Source: Pseudomonas thivervalensis (GTDB taxonomy: Bacteria; Pseudomonadota; Gammaproteobacteria; Pseudomonadales; Pseudomonadaceae). Taken from it: a stretch of 64,000 nucleotides of DNA. Of this stretch, positions 51,436 to 60,168 are shown piece by piece (the first letter of the stretch is position 1; each line of letters begins with the position of its first letter). A program made the translations under genes and the position numbers. Under the pieces are notes generated by a model. That model saw nothing but the letters and a program-made list of their open reading frames with translations. It did not search any database and was not told the DNA's origin. The DNA lies in NCBI RefSeq assembly GCF_001269655.1, contig NZ_LHVE01000016.1, positions 52,034-116,033 of the forward strand. The letters run 5' to 3'.

Positions 51436-51706
51436 GGTGAACCTAGCGTCAGTGACAGGTGAAAAGAACGAGCCAGGCCATGCGCGGCGCGGGCAGTTGA
51501 TGTTTATCAATGCCTGCGGGCCGATAGAGCCTGGGAATCTGGAGCTGGAACGCTCTTGTTTGACCGGCAAAGCTACCTCAACCGTCGGTCAAGGTCCAGC
51601 CGCCAGGGGCTGGCACTTTGCCACAAGTCAAGGCATGCTAGCCGCCCTTCGGGCGTCCGGCTTATAGTGCACGTCGCGCCAGTCCAGCAAAACGCAGGAT
51701 TACAGC

Positions 51707-54700
51707 TTGTCCAACGCCACTTCGCCCCTGTCCAATCGTGCACCCGCTGTCGTGCCCGGCTCGCCCCTGCGCGGGACATTGAAGGGCGCGCTGGCCACGC
51801 TGGTGCTGCTATTGCTCGGCTTGCTGTTCTGGCAACTGCTCGACCAACTGCGCGAAACCCAACAGCAACAGCGCCAATACACCATCGATTACACCGCCGA
51901 TCTCGCCGCGCAGGTCAGCCTGAACATGGCCCTGAACGCGCAAATCGCCCTCAACCTGCTACCGATCGTCGAACAACCGCAAACGGCCGACGAGCAGCAG
52001 GCCCTGGTTCGCAAACTCCAGCAATCGCTCCCCGAACTGCGCAGCCTGGCACTGCTGAGCCCTTCCGGCCGGGTGCTCAGTGACAGTGATGCCAACAGCC
52101 ACGACGCCGACTACCTGGGCGAACTGGTTCGACGCAGCCGGGCCCAGGCGCACTATTTCAGCAATGCCGAAGACGGCTCCGTGGTGCATCTATTGCTGCA
52201 CCAGGCCAGCGGTAGCGGCCGTGGCTATTGGGCCCTGCGCCTGACTCCGAACTTTTTCGCCACCCTGACCAAGCAGGCCGATGTGGGGCTGCGCCCGCTG
52301 TGGCTGGTGGAGAACCGTCTCAACCAGCAAATCATCAGCCGCGACGAGAGCCTGCCCTCGATCAGCCCCGCCCATCTATCGCCGGATGACCTGGAAAACA
52401 CCGTACTGACCGTCCCCCTGAGCAGCAGCGACTGGCAACTGCGGGGGTTGTTCGACCGTCGCCAGGTGATCGAGCAACTGCTGCCGGCCTTCATCGGCAA
52501 ATGCCTGCTGGGCTTGGCATTTTCCTTGTTGCCCGTGATCGCGCTGTTGAACATGCGTCGGCGCCAGCGGCAGTTGCACGAGGGGCGGCGACGTTACCAG
52601 GATATTTTCGAAGGCACCGGCGTGGCCCTGTGCGTGCTTGACCTATCGGGGCTCAAGGCCTTTTTCGAGCGAGCCGGCCTGCACACTGGCGATCAACTGC
52701 GCACCTGGCTGCAAACCACTCACCAACTCGAACAATTGCGCCAGGAAGTCCACGTCACCGAAGTCAACCAGATGGCGTTGAAACTGCTCAACGTCGACTC
52801 CTGCGATCAGGCTTGGCAGTTGCTGGTCGGCAAGGGGGCGCAGGACAACAATCCCGTCGGCTCGAAGCTGCTCGAAGCGCTGCTCGACCAACACAAGCAA
52901 CTGGAACTGGAGATCAAGCTCCAGGACGCCCATGGCCGCGATCAGCATCTATGGCTGGTGCTGCGCCTGCCGGAAAAACAGCACGACTGTAACGCCGTCA
53001 TCCTGAGCATCAGCGACATCACCAGCCGCAAGCTGATCGAGCTCTCGCTGCTCGAACGCGAAGGGTTCTGGTCCGACGTGGTGCGTACCGTGCCGGACCA
53101 TCTCTATGTGCAGGACGTCATCAGCCAGCGGATGATCTTCAGCAACCATCACCTGGGCCAGACCCTGGGCTACGACCGTACCGAACTGCACCAGATGGGC
53201 GAGTACTTCTGGGAAATCCTGCTGCACAGCGACGACGCCGATCATTACCACAACCTGCGCCAGGAACAACGACGGGGCGGCTATACGCAGCTGTTGCAAT
53301 GCCAACTGCGCTTTCGTCACCGCAATGGCAAGTGGCGCTGCTTCGACATCCGCGAACAGGCCCTGGCCCGGGATCGGCATAACCAGGTGACCCGGATCAT
53401 CGGCGTGGCCAAGGACGTCACCGAACAGATCGAGGCCAGCGAATCCCTTCGCGACAGCGAGCAACGCTACCGGATGCTCGCCGAAAGCATCAGCGACGTG
53501 ATTTTCTCCACCGACAGCAAGCTTTCGCTCAACTATGTCAGCCCGTCGGTGCAAGCGGTGCTGGGCTACACCGCCGACTGGATTTTCCAGAACGGCTGGC
53601 AATCGATCATCGCCAATCCGCAACAACTGACCGGCATCTACAGCCTGATGGACCGCGTCAGCAAAGCCCTCGACAAGCCCGGACAACTGGCCGAGCTGCG
53701 CAACCAGATGCAGACCCAACTGTTCCTGTTCGACTGCCTGCGTGCCGACGGGCGCAAGATTCCCATCGAGCTGCGGCTGGTGCTGGTGTGGGATGAACAC
53801 GGCGCGTTCGAAGGCGTGCTGGGTGTGGGCCGCGACATCAGCCAGCAACGTCGCGCCGAAAAAGACCTGCGCATGGCCGCCACGGTCTTCGAGCATTCGA
53901 CCTCGGCGATCCTGATCACCGACCCAGCCGGCTACATTGTCCAGGCCAACGAAGCGTTCAGTCGCGTCAGCGGTTATGCCGTGTCGCAGGTACTGGACCA
54001 GTTGCCCAACATGCTGACCGTGGACGACCAGCAGGAGGCGCACCTGCGCTACGTGCTCAAGCAGTTGCAACAGCACAGCACCTGGGAAGGCGAAGTCTGG
54101 CTCAAGCGCCGCAATGGCGAACACTATCCGGCCTGGGTCGGCATCACCGCGGTGCTGGACGACGAGGGCGACCTGGCCAGCTATGTGTGCTTCTTCAGCG
54201 ACATCAGCGAGCGCAAGGCCAGTGAGCAGCGCATCCATCGCCTGGCCTATTACGACGCCCTGACCCACCTGCCCAACCGCACGCTGTTCCAGGATCGCCT
54301 GCACACCGCGCTGCAATCGGCCGAGCGGCAGAAGACCTGGGTCGTGCTGATGTTCCTCGACCTCGACCGCTTCAAGCCGATCAATGACTCCCTCGGCCAT
54401 GCCGCCGGCGACCGGATGCTCAAGGAAATGGCCACGCGCCTGCTCGGCTGTGTCGCTGATGACGACACCGTGGCGCGCATGGGCGGCGACGAATTCACCC
54501 TGTTGCTGCAACCGCGCGCCAGCCGTGAAATGGCACTGAACCGGGCCATCGCCGTGGCCGAGCAGATCCTCGCCAGCCTGGTCCGGCCATTCGTGCTCGA
54601 AGGTCGCGAGTTCTTCGTCACCGCCAGTATCGGTATCGCCCTGAGCCCCCAGGACGGCAATGAACTGAGCCAGTTGATGAAGAACGCCGACACGGCCATG

Positions 54701-55555
54701 TATCACGCCAAGGAGCGTGGCAAGAACAACTTCCAGTTCTATCAGGCCGACATGAACGCCAGCGCCCTGGAACGTCTGGAACTGGAAAGCGACCTGCGCC
54801 ATGCCTTGGAGCAGAACGAGTTCGTGCTGTATTACCAACCGCAGTTCAGCGGCGACGGCAAACGCCTGACCGGCGCCGAGGCCCTGCTGCGATGGCGCCA
54901 TCCGCGACGCGGGTTGGTACCGCCGGGGGACTTCATTCCGGTCCTTGAAGAACTCGGGCTGGTGGTGGACGTCGGCGACTGGGTCATTACCGAAGCCTGC
55001 CGGCAACTCAGGACCTGGCACCAGGCCAAGGTCCGGGTGCCGAAGGTCTCGGTCAACATTTCCGCCCGGCAGTTCTCCGACGGCCAGTTGGGCACACGCA
55101 TCGCCAACATCCTGCGCAGTACCGGCCTGCCGCCGGCCTGCCTGGAGCTGGAACTGACGGAAAGTATCCTGATGCGCGAAGTCAGCGAGGCGATGCAGAT
55201 CCTCGCCGGATTGAAGAACCTGGGCCTGAGCATTGCCGTCGATGACTTCGGCACCGGTTATTCATCGCTCAATTACCTCAAGCAATTCCCCATCGACGTG
55301 CTGAAGATCGACCGCACCTTCGTCGACGGCCTGCCGTCCGGCGAGCAGGATGCGCAAATCGCCCGGGCGATCATCGCCATGGCTCACAGCCTCAACCTGG
55401 CGGTGATCGCTGAAGGTGTTGAAACCCACGAGCAGCTGGACTTCCTGCGCGAACACGGCTGCGACGAAGTCCAGGGTTACCTGTTCGGCCGGCCGATGCC
55501 GGCCAATCGGTTCGAAGCGCAGTTCAGCAATGATGCGTTGTTCATGCTCGACTGA
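51707..55555 (+). CDS. morA: Membrane GGDEF/EAL cyclic-di-GMP regulator MorA
   Basis: 1282 aa. TTG start at 51707 with AGGA 6-8 bases upstream. Two membrane segments (about 29-45 and 262-282) enclose a periplasmic sensor region, followed by several PAS/PAC units (about 290-780). A GGDEF domain (motif intact, 926-930) is followed by an EAL domain (EALLRW at 1058, DDFGTGYSS, TFVDGLP). Intact motifs in both domains suggest diguanylate cyclase and phosphodiesterase activity. P. putida and P. aeruginosa MorA control flagella, biofilm and motility. Its position directly upstream of glyA matches PA4601-PA4602. Confidence 0.93.
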   Translation: MSNATSPLSNRAPAVVPGSPLRGTLKGALATLVLLLLGLLFWQLLDQLRETQQQQRQYTIDYTADLAAQVSLNMALNAQIALNLLPIVEQPQTADEQQALVRKLQQSLPELRSLALLSPSGRVLSDSDANSHDADYLGELVRRSRAQAHYFSNAEDGSVVHLLLHQASGSGRGYWALRLTPNFFATLTKQADVGLRPLWLVENRLNQQIISRDESLPSISPAHLSPDDLENTVLTVPLSSSDWQLRGLFDRRQVIEQLLPAFIGKCLLGLAFSLLPVIALLNMRRRQRQLHEGRRRYQDIFEGTGVALCVLDLSGLKAFFERAGLHTGDQLRTWLQTTHQLEQLRQEVHVTEVNQMALKLLNVDSCDQAWQLLVGKGAQDNNPVGSKLLEALLDQHKQLELEIKLQDAHGRDQHLWLVLRLPEKQHDCNAVILSISDITSRKLIELSLLEREGFWSDVVRTVPDHLYVQDVISQRMIFSNHHLGQTLGYDRTELHQMGEYFWEILLHSDDADHYHNLRQEQRRGGYTQLLQCQLRFRHRNGKWRCFDIREQALARDRHNQVTRIIGVAKDVTEQIEASESLRDSEQRYRMLAESISDVIFSTDSKLSLNYVSPSVQAVLGYTADWIFQNGWQSIIANPQQLTGIYSLMDRVSKALDKPGQLAELRNQMQTQLFLFDCLRADGRKIPIELRLVLVWDEHGAFEGVLGVGRDISQQRRAEKDLRMAATVFEHSTSAILITDPAGYIVQANEAFSRVSGYAVSQVLDQLPNMLTVDDQQEAHLRYVLKQLQQHSTWEGEVWLKRRNGEHYPAWVGITAVLDDEGDLASYVCFFSDISERKASEQRIHRLAYYDALTHLPNRTLFQDRLHTALQSAERQKTWVVLMFLDLDRFKPINDSLGHAAGDRMLKEMATRLLGCVADDDTVARMGGDEFTLLLQPRASREMALNRAIAVAEQILASLVRPFVLEGREFFVTASIGIALSPQDGNELSQLMKNADTAMYHAKERGKNNFQFYQADMNASALERLELESDLRHALEQNEFVLYYQPQFSGDGKRLTGAEALLRWRHPRRGLVPPGDFIPVLEELGLVVDVGDWVITEACRQLRTWHQAKVRVPKVSVNISARQFSDGQLGTRIANILRSTGLPPACLELELTESILMREVSEAMQILAGLKNLGLSIAVDDFGTGYSSLNYLKQFPIDVLKIDRTFVDGLPSGEQDAQIARAIIAMAHSLNLAVIAEGVETHEQLDFLREHGCDEVQGYLFGRPMPANRFEAQFSNDALFMLD

Positions 55556-55566
55556 AATCTCTGCTG

Positions 55567-55663
55567 CCTGGACTGGCCCCATCGCGAGCAAGCTCGCTCC
55601 CACACTGACCTGCGTACACAAAACCTGTGGGAGCGAGCTTGCTTGCGATGGGGCCAGTCAGGT
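55567..55663. repeat. Extended REPIN, family 1, reversed orientation
   Basis: CATCGCGAGCAAGCTCGC... (55580-55605) and ...GAGCGAGCTTGCTTGCGATGG (55624-55651) face inward with their GTGGGAG ends. The dyad extends outward as CTGGACTGGCCCC/GGGGCCAGTCAGG, so the whole 97-bp segment is one long imperfect inverted repeat. It lies between morA and glyA. Confidence 0.85.
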
Positions 55664-55780
55664 CGACACAGAATTGTCCATGAAACCCATTCGTCCAAGA
55701 CATGACGCCCTTTCATATGCCTTCCAAAACCGGTTGAGGTAGAATGCCCCCCTTTTCTGCCCCGATCCTTGAGGACCGCC

Positions 55781-57034
55781 ATGTTCAGCCGTGATTTGAC
55801 TATTGCCAAGTACGACGCCGATCTCTTTGCCGCCATGGAGCAAGAAGCTCAGCGCCAGGAAGAGCACATTGAGCTGATCGCTTCGGAAAACTACACCAGC
55901 CCCGCGGTGATGGAAGCTCAAGGCTCGGTACTGACCAACAAGTACGCCGAAGGTTACCCGGGCAAGCGCTACTACGGTGGTTGCGAGTACGTCGACGTGG
56001 TCGAGCAACTGGCCATCGACCGCGCCAAGCAACTGTTCGGCGCCGATTACGCCAACGTCCAGCCACACGCAGGTTCCCAAGCCAACGCCGCCGTGTACCT
56101 GGCGCTGCTGTCGGCCGGTGACACCATCCTGGGCATGAGCCTGGCCCACGGCGGTCACCTGACCCACGGCGCCAGCGTTTCCTCCTCCGGCAAGCTGTAC
56201 AACGCCGTCCAGTACGGCATCGACGGCAACGGCCTGATCGATTACGACGAAGTCGAGCGCCTGGCCCTCGAGCACAAGCCGAAAATGATCGTGGCCGGTT
56301 TCTCCGCCTACTCCCAAGTCCTCGATTTCCCGCGTTTCCGCGCAATCGCCGACAAGGTCGGTGCCTACCTGTTCGTCGACATGGCCCACGTTGCCGGCCT
56401 GGTTGCCGCAGGCGTCTACCCGAACCCGGTGCCGTTCGCCGACGTCGTCACCACCACCACCCACAAGACCCTGCGCGGTCCACGTGGCGGCCTGATCCTG
56501 GCACGCGCCAATGCCGACATCGAGAAGAAGCTGAACTCCGCGGTCTTCCCGGGCGCCCAGGGTGGCCCGCTGGAGCATGTGATCGCTGCCAAGGCGATCT
56601 GCTTCAAGGAAGCCCTGCAGCCTGAGTTCAAGGCTTACCAGCAACAAGTGGTGAAGAACGCCAAGGCCATGGCCGGCGTGTTCATCGAGCGCGGTTTCGA
56701 CGTAGTGTCCGGCGGCACTGAAAACCACCTGTTCCTGCTCTCGCTGATCAAGCAGGAGATCTCCGGCAAAGACGCCGACGCGGCGCTGGGCAAGGCGTTC
56801 ATCACCGTCAACAAGAACTCGGTGCCCAACGACCCACGCTCGCCGTTCGTCACTTCGGGCCTGCGCTTCGGCACCCCGGCCGTGACCACCCGTGGCTTCA
56901 AGGAAGCCGAGTGCAAGGAACTGGCCGGCTGGATCTGCGACATCCTGGCGGACCTGAACAACGAAGCGGTCATCGACGCCGTGCGTGAAAAGGTCAAGGC
57001 TATCTGCAAGAAGCTGCCGGTATACGGCGCTTAA
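55781..57034 (+). CDS. glyA: Serine hydroxymethyltransferase
   Basis: 417-aa PLP enzyme that interconverts serine and glycine with tetrahydrofolate and supplies one-carbon units. HIELIASENY near the N-terminus, the PLP lysine Lys229 in TTTTHKTLRGPRGG, and SGTxNH-type FTSGLRFGTPAVTTRG near the C-terminus. TTGAGGA lies upstream of the ATG at 55781; an in-frame TTG at 55769 is not needed. A strong terminator follows. Confidence 0.98.
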   Translation: MFSRDLTIAKYDADLFAAMEQEAQRQEEHIELIASENYTSPAVMEAQGSVLTNKYAEGYPGKRYYGGCEYVDVVEQLAIDRAKQLFGADYANVQPHAGSQANAAVYLALLSAGDTILGMSLAHGGHLTHGASVSSSGKLYNAVQYGIDGNGLIDYDEVERLALEHKPKMIVAGFSAYSQVLDFPRFRAIADKVGAYLFVDMAHVAGLVAAGVYPNPVPFADVVTTTTHKTLRGPRGGLILARANADIEKKLNSAVFPGAQGGPLEHVIAAKAICFKEALQPEFKAYQQQVVKNAKAMAGVFIERGFDVVSGGTENHLFLLSLIKQEISGKDADAALGKAFITVNKNSVPNDPRSPFVTSGLRFGTPAVTTRGFKEAECKELAGWICDILADLNNEAVIDAVREKVKAICKKLPVYGA

Positions 57035-57055
57035 TCAGCTCGACAACGCGTAGCC

Positions 57056-57090
57056 AAAAAGGCCCGCATCGAAAGATGCGGGCCTTTTTT
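57056..57090 (+). terminator. Intrinsic terminator of glyA
   Basis: AAAAAGGCCCGCATC-GAAA-GATGCGGGCCTTTTTT: an 11-bp stem with A/T flanks. Confidence 0.95.
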
Positions 57091-57241
57091 GTTGGCGTAT
57101 AAAAGACACGATCAAACAACTAACGCCAGGCTACCTTTAACGTCCTGAAATACAGGCAATCCCCCAAGCGATTAATAAATCAATAAGATCCGGCTCGTTC
57201 CACTTTTAACTTTATCACTCACTTCAGGAGTCAATATTCAC

Positions 57242-57772
57242 ATGGACAGTGAACATTCCTTTCATGCAACCCTTGATATGTTCAGCGCTCACGTCAATCT
57301 ACTGGACAGGCTGCACGGCAAACCCGCGCTGGCGACCGTCAGTGCTTTCAGCGGTGGTTTTTACACCGGCAAACCCCAGACTCAGGATCACTCTCACCTG
57401 CTTGGCATGCGTGCCGAAGAGCCGAGGACGCGCGGTGAGCCCTTGCGGCTGCACTTCCGGCATACAGCGGGCGGTTATCTACTGACCATAAAAAACACCG
57501 GCGATTACTACAACAAGTTAATCAGCAAAAGCTGGTTTGAAATACTTGGCGCAAAGGATGTCAATACTAAAAAACCGACACTTTTTACCCTTCTTGACTT
57601 TAAACAGAATGTCATCACGCCGAAAAACATCAAGCCCGGTCACACTCGTATTTCGCTCATGACCGCCAATAAAAAACATGTAGGAGGATTAAGACTGCGC
57701 GGCTCGCCTTATCTCTATCTTGCCGAGACGGAAGAACAGTCAAAAGCGACGTTCATTCTGAGTATCCTCTGA
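57242..57772 (+). CDS. AT-rich orphan protein of unknown function
   Basis: 176 aa, with CAGGAG upstream of the ATG. No signal peptide, membrane segment, cysteine or motif that I recognise. The C-terminal half is basic and rich in beta-type residues (FTLLDFKQNVITPKNIKPGHTRISLM, in part, and GGLRLRGSPYLYLAETEEQS). The line at 57541 has 37% GC by hand count, far below neighbours, and the gene sits between the glyA terminator and a REP, so it is probably acquired. A compact beta-barrel or trefoil-like domain is possible but not shown. Confidence 0.75.
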   Translation: MDSEHSFHATLDMFSAHVNLLDRLHGKPALATVSAFSGGFYTGKPQTQDHSHLLGMRAEEPRTRGEPLRLHFRHTAGGYLLTIKNTGDYYNKLISKSWFEILGAKDVNTKKPTLFTLLDFKQNVITPKNIKPGHTRISLMTANKKHVGGLRLRGSPYLYLAETEEQSKATFILSIL

Positions 57773-57784
57773 CTCATTATCCCC

Positions 57785-57818
57785 CTGTGGCGAGGGAGCT
57801 TGCTCCCTTGCCACAGTC
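57785..57818. repeat. Family-2 REP palindrome
   Basis: CTGTGGCGAGGGAGC-TT-GCTCCCTTGCCACAG: a single near-perfect palindrome, 14 bases after the orphan gene, likely working as its transcript end. Confidence 0.8.
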
Positions 57819-57904
57819 TTGTGTATCGCCTCGTTATTCGCTTAGGCATCTGGCGGCAAAATTTTTCCAACCTGGAAATGGCTCAAGCACAGGGCTTTCA
57901 TCGC

Positions 57905-57921
57905 AACTGGTAAGACCGGTC
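57905..57921. promoter_or_regulatory. GntR/FadR-type operator, upstream site
   Basis: AACTGGTAAGACCGGTC holds the dyad TGGT-AAG-ACCG, close to TGGTnnnACCA sites bound by PdhR/LldR-type FCD regulators. It lies upstream of the predicted -35. Confidence 0.6.
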
Positions 57922-57944
57922 AAGCCAAATCATCACCATCGGGC

Positions 57945-57974
57945 TTGCATACCCGCGAAAACAGCGCCTAGACT
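57945..57974 (+). promoter_or_regulatory. Predicted promoter of the DctA-like symporter
   Basis: TTGCAT (57945-57950), an 18-bp spacer, TAGACT (57969-57974). It lies between two GGTAAGACC sites. Confidence 0.5.
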
Positions 57975-57991
57975 GCGCCTGCACTGGACAA

Positions 57992-58006
57992 ACCGGTAAG
58001 ACCACA
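57992..58006. promoter_or_regulatory. GntR/FadR-type operator, downstream site
   Basis: ACCGGTAAGACCACA shares the core GGTAAGACC with the upstream site. The centres are 86 bp apart, near eight helical turns. It falls at about +10 to +25 of the predicted transcript. Confidence 0.6.
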
Positions 58007-58068
58007 ATAATGAAGTCCTGACGCCAGCACGCTTGGCGAACAAGGACACCGAACCAGGAATCCCTCCC

Positions 58069-59382
58069 ATGCTCAAATGGTGCTCGCGGTCGATCTTCCT
58101 TCAAGTTGTCCTCGGATTGGTGCTCGGCATCGTCTGTGGGCTTACCCTTCCCGAATACTCTGCACAGCTCAAACCCCTCGGCGACGGCTTTATCAAGCTG
58201 ATCAAGATGCTCATCGGCCTGATCGTGTTCTGCGTGGTGGTCAGCGGCATCTCCGGCGCCGGTGATCTCAAGAAGGTCGGGCGCATCGGCCTCAAGTCGG
58301 TCATCTACTTCGAAGTGCTCACCACCATCGCCCTGGTCATCGGCCTGGTCCTAGCTTTCAGCACCGGCATTGGCAGCGGCGCGAACATCCACCTGGAGCA
58401 GCTCTCCAGCACGGACGTGAACGATATCGCCCAGCGCGGCCAGCATCTGGTCACCACCACCCAGTTTTTGATGAACCTGATCCCGACGTCGGTGATCGGG
58501 GCGTTCGCGGAAAACAACATCCTGCAGGTGCTGTTGTTCGCCGTGCTGTTTGGCAGTGCGTTGAACCTCGTCGGTGACGCCGCTTCCGGCATTTCCCGGC
58601 TGATCAACGAACTCAGCCACGTGATCTTCCGCATCATGGGCATGATCGTGCGCCTGGCCCCCATCGGTGTGTTCGGCGCCATAGCCTTCACCACCAGCAA
58701 ATACGGCCTGGACTCGCTGCAGCACCTGGGTAGCCTCGTCGGCCTGTTCTACCTGACGTGCATCGCTTTTGTCACCGTGATCCTCGGTCTGGTGATGCGT
58801 GCATCGGGCCTGCCGATGCTGCCATTTCTCAAATACCTGCGCGAAGAGTTGCTGATCGTCCTCGGCACCGCTTCGTCCGATGCCGTGCTGCCGCAGATCA
58901 TGCGCAAGCTCGAACACCTGGGGATCGGCAGCTCCACCGTGGGCCTGGTCATTCCAACCGGCTACTCGTTCAACCTGGATGGTTTTTCGATCTACCTGAC
59001 CCTGGCGATTGTCTTCATCGCCAATGCCACCGGTACGCCCCTGGCCCTGAGCGATCTGTTGACCATCCTGCTGGTGTCGCTGATCACCTCCAAGGGCGCC
59101 CACGGGATTCCCGGCTCAGCGCTGGTGATCCTGGCGGCGACGCTGACCGCGATCCCGGCGATCCCAGTGGTGGGCCTGGTGCTGGTGTTGGCCGTGGACT
59201 GGTTCATGGGCATTGGCCGGGCCCTGACCAACCTGATTGGCAACTGCGTGGCCACCGTGGCGATTGCCCGCTGGGAGAAAGACATTGATGTCCCTCGGGC
59301 GCGCAAGGTGCTGTCCGGCCAACAAGGCTATACCTTCCAACCCAGAAAACCGGTGGGCAGCGCCCATCACCAGCAATTTTGA
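58069..59382 (+). CDS. Dicarboxylate/amino acid:cation symporter (DctA-like)
   Basis: 437-aa secondary transporter of the DAACS/glutamate transporter family. Re-entrant hairpin 1 region ELLIVLGTASSDAVLPQIM and the TM7-HP2 signature GYSFNLDGFSIYLTLAIVFIANAT (in part) are present. Most C4-dicarboxylate DctA proteins have GTSSSE at HP1 and NLDGTSIY; here GTASSD and NLDGFSIY suggest a different substrate. AGGAA lies upstream of the ATG at 58069; the frame from 58033 adds polar residues only. It is followed by an 11-bp hairpin and two GntR/FCD regulators, so it is probably substrate-induced through them. Confidence 0.9.
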   Translation: MLKWCSRSIFLQVVLGLVLGIVCGLTLPEYSAQLKPLGDGFIKLIKMLIGLIVFCVVVSGISGAGDLKKVGRIGLKSVIYFEVLTTIALVIGLVLAFSTGIGSGANIHLEQLSSTDVNDIAQRGQHLVTTTQFLMNLIPTSVIGAFAENNILQVLLFAVLFGSALNLVGDAASGISRLINELSHVIFRIMGMIVRLAPIGVFGAIAFTTSKYGLDSLQHLGSLVGLFYLTCIAFVTVILGLVMRASGLPMLPFLKYLREELLIVLGTASSDAVLPQIMRKLEHLGIGSSTVGLVIPTGYSFNLDGFSIYLTLAIVFIANATGTPLALSDLLTILLVSLITSKGAHGIPGSALVILAATLTAIPAIPVVGLVLVLAVDWFMGIGRALTNLIGNCVATVAIARWEKDIDVPRARKVLSGQQGYTFQPRKPVGSAHHQQF

Positions 59383-59387
59383 AAGAC

Positions 59388-59417
59388 GGCGATGCCGGCC
59401 CGCGAACCGGCATCGCC
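59388..59417 (+). terminator. Hairpin between the symporter and the first GntR gene
   Basis: GGCGATGCCGG-CCCGCGAA-CCGGCATCGCC: an 11-bp perfect stem followed by TGATTGATTT, a weak T-tract. It is either a terminator or an attenuator that lowers regulator expression relative to the transporter. Confidence 0.55.
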
Positions 59418-59441
59418 TGATTGATTTCCAAGGAGTCACAT

Positions 59442-60146
59442 GTGATCAGCTCATCGACCGTCGTCAATTCCGTGGTGGAGAAACTCCGTGCCGCCCTCGC
59501 CCGGGGCCAGTGGCGCTCGGGCGACATGCTGCCCGGCCAGCGTGAACTGGCCGAGCAACTGGGCATCAGCCGGCCCAGCCTGCGTGAAGCGGTGATCGTC
59601 CTGGAGACCCTGGGCCTGGTGCGCTCGATGCCCGGCAAAGGCGTCGTGGTGCTGGAGGCCAATCCCGGCGATGCCGCCAGTGAAGGCAGCGCCATGGCCG
59701 GCGCCAGCCTGGAAGACCTGCTGCAACTGCGCTACACCCTGGAACCCTTCATCGTCGGCCTCGTGGCCCAGTCCATCAGCAGCAAGGAAGTCGGCCAGTT
59801 GCGCCTGACCCTCATGGACATGCGCGAAGCCCTGGAAGCCAACGACAGCGACGCCTGCGCCAACGCCTACATCGCCTTCCATGAAGAGTTGTTTGCCCTG
59901 ACGTCCAACCCGATCTTCCAGAACGTGGTCCAGCAGACCAGCAACGCCCTCAAGCAAAGCGCCGATGTGTTGCGCAACTCGCCTGAGCACCTGGCCGAAC
60001 GCCTGGAAGAAAACGAAGCCGTGGTCCGTGCCATCCGTGGCAAGAACAGTGCCCAGGCCAGCGCCGAAATGCGCCGGCACATTCTCCGGGAAGGCCAGCG
60101 CATGGGCATCGAATTGAATATTCCGGACGACAACCTCGGCACTTGA
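59442..60146 (+). CDS. GntR family regulator, FadR/FCD subgroup
   Basis: 234 aa from the GTG at 59442, with AAGGAG 8 bases upstream. N-terminal winged helix-turn-helix (LPGQRELAEQLGISRPSLREAVIVLETLGLVRS) and a C-terminal FCD ligand domain with acidic/His metal residues (RYTLEPFIVG, FHEELFALTSNP, HILREGQRMG). The helix-turn-helix fits PdhR/LldR-like regulators that bind TGGTnnnACCA, and such sites flank the symporter promoter. It probably represses the symporter until the substrate binds. Confidence 0.88.
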   Translation: MISSSTVVNSVVEKLRAALARGQWRSGDMLPGQRELAEQLGISRPSLREAVIVLETLGLVRSMPGKGVVVLEANPGDAASEGSAMAGASLEDLLQLRYTLEPFIVGLVAQSISSKEVGQLRLTLMDMREALEANDSDACANAYIAFHEELFALTSNPIFQNVVQQTSNALKQSADVLRNSPEHLAERLEENEAVVRAIRGKNSAQASAEMRRHILREGQRMGIELNIPDDNLGT

Positions 60147-60168
60147 GCCTAGGCCTGCGGAGACCGCC

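Noticed and set aside
52949..55021. 690-codon minus-strand frame opposite morA
   Set aside because: Antisense to the PAS/GGDEF region with a low-complexity product.
57242..57772. Orphan gene as part of the lanthipeptide system
   Set aside because: It lies 7.7 kb away beyond ettA, morA and glyA, and has no Cys or leader similarity.
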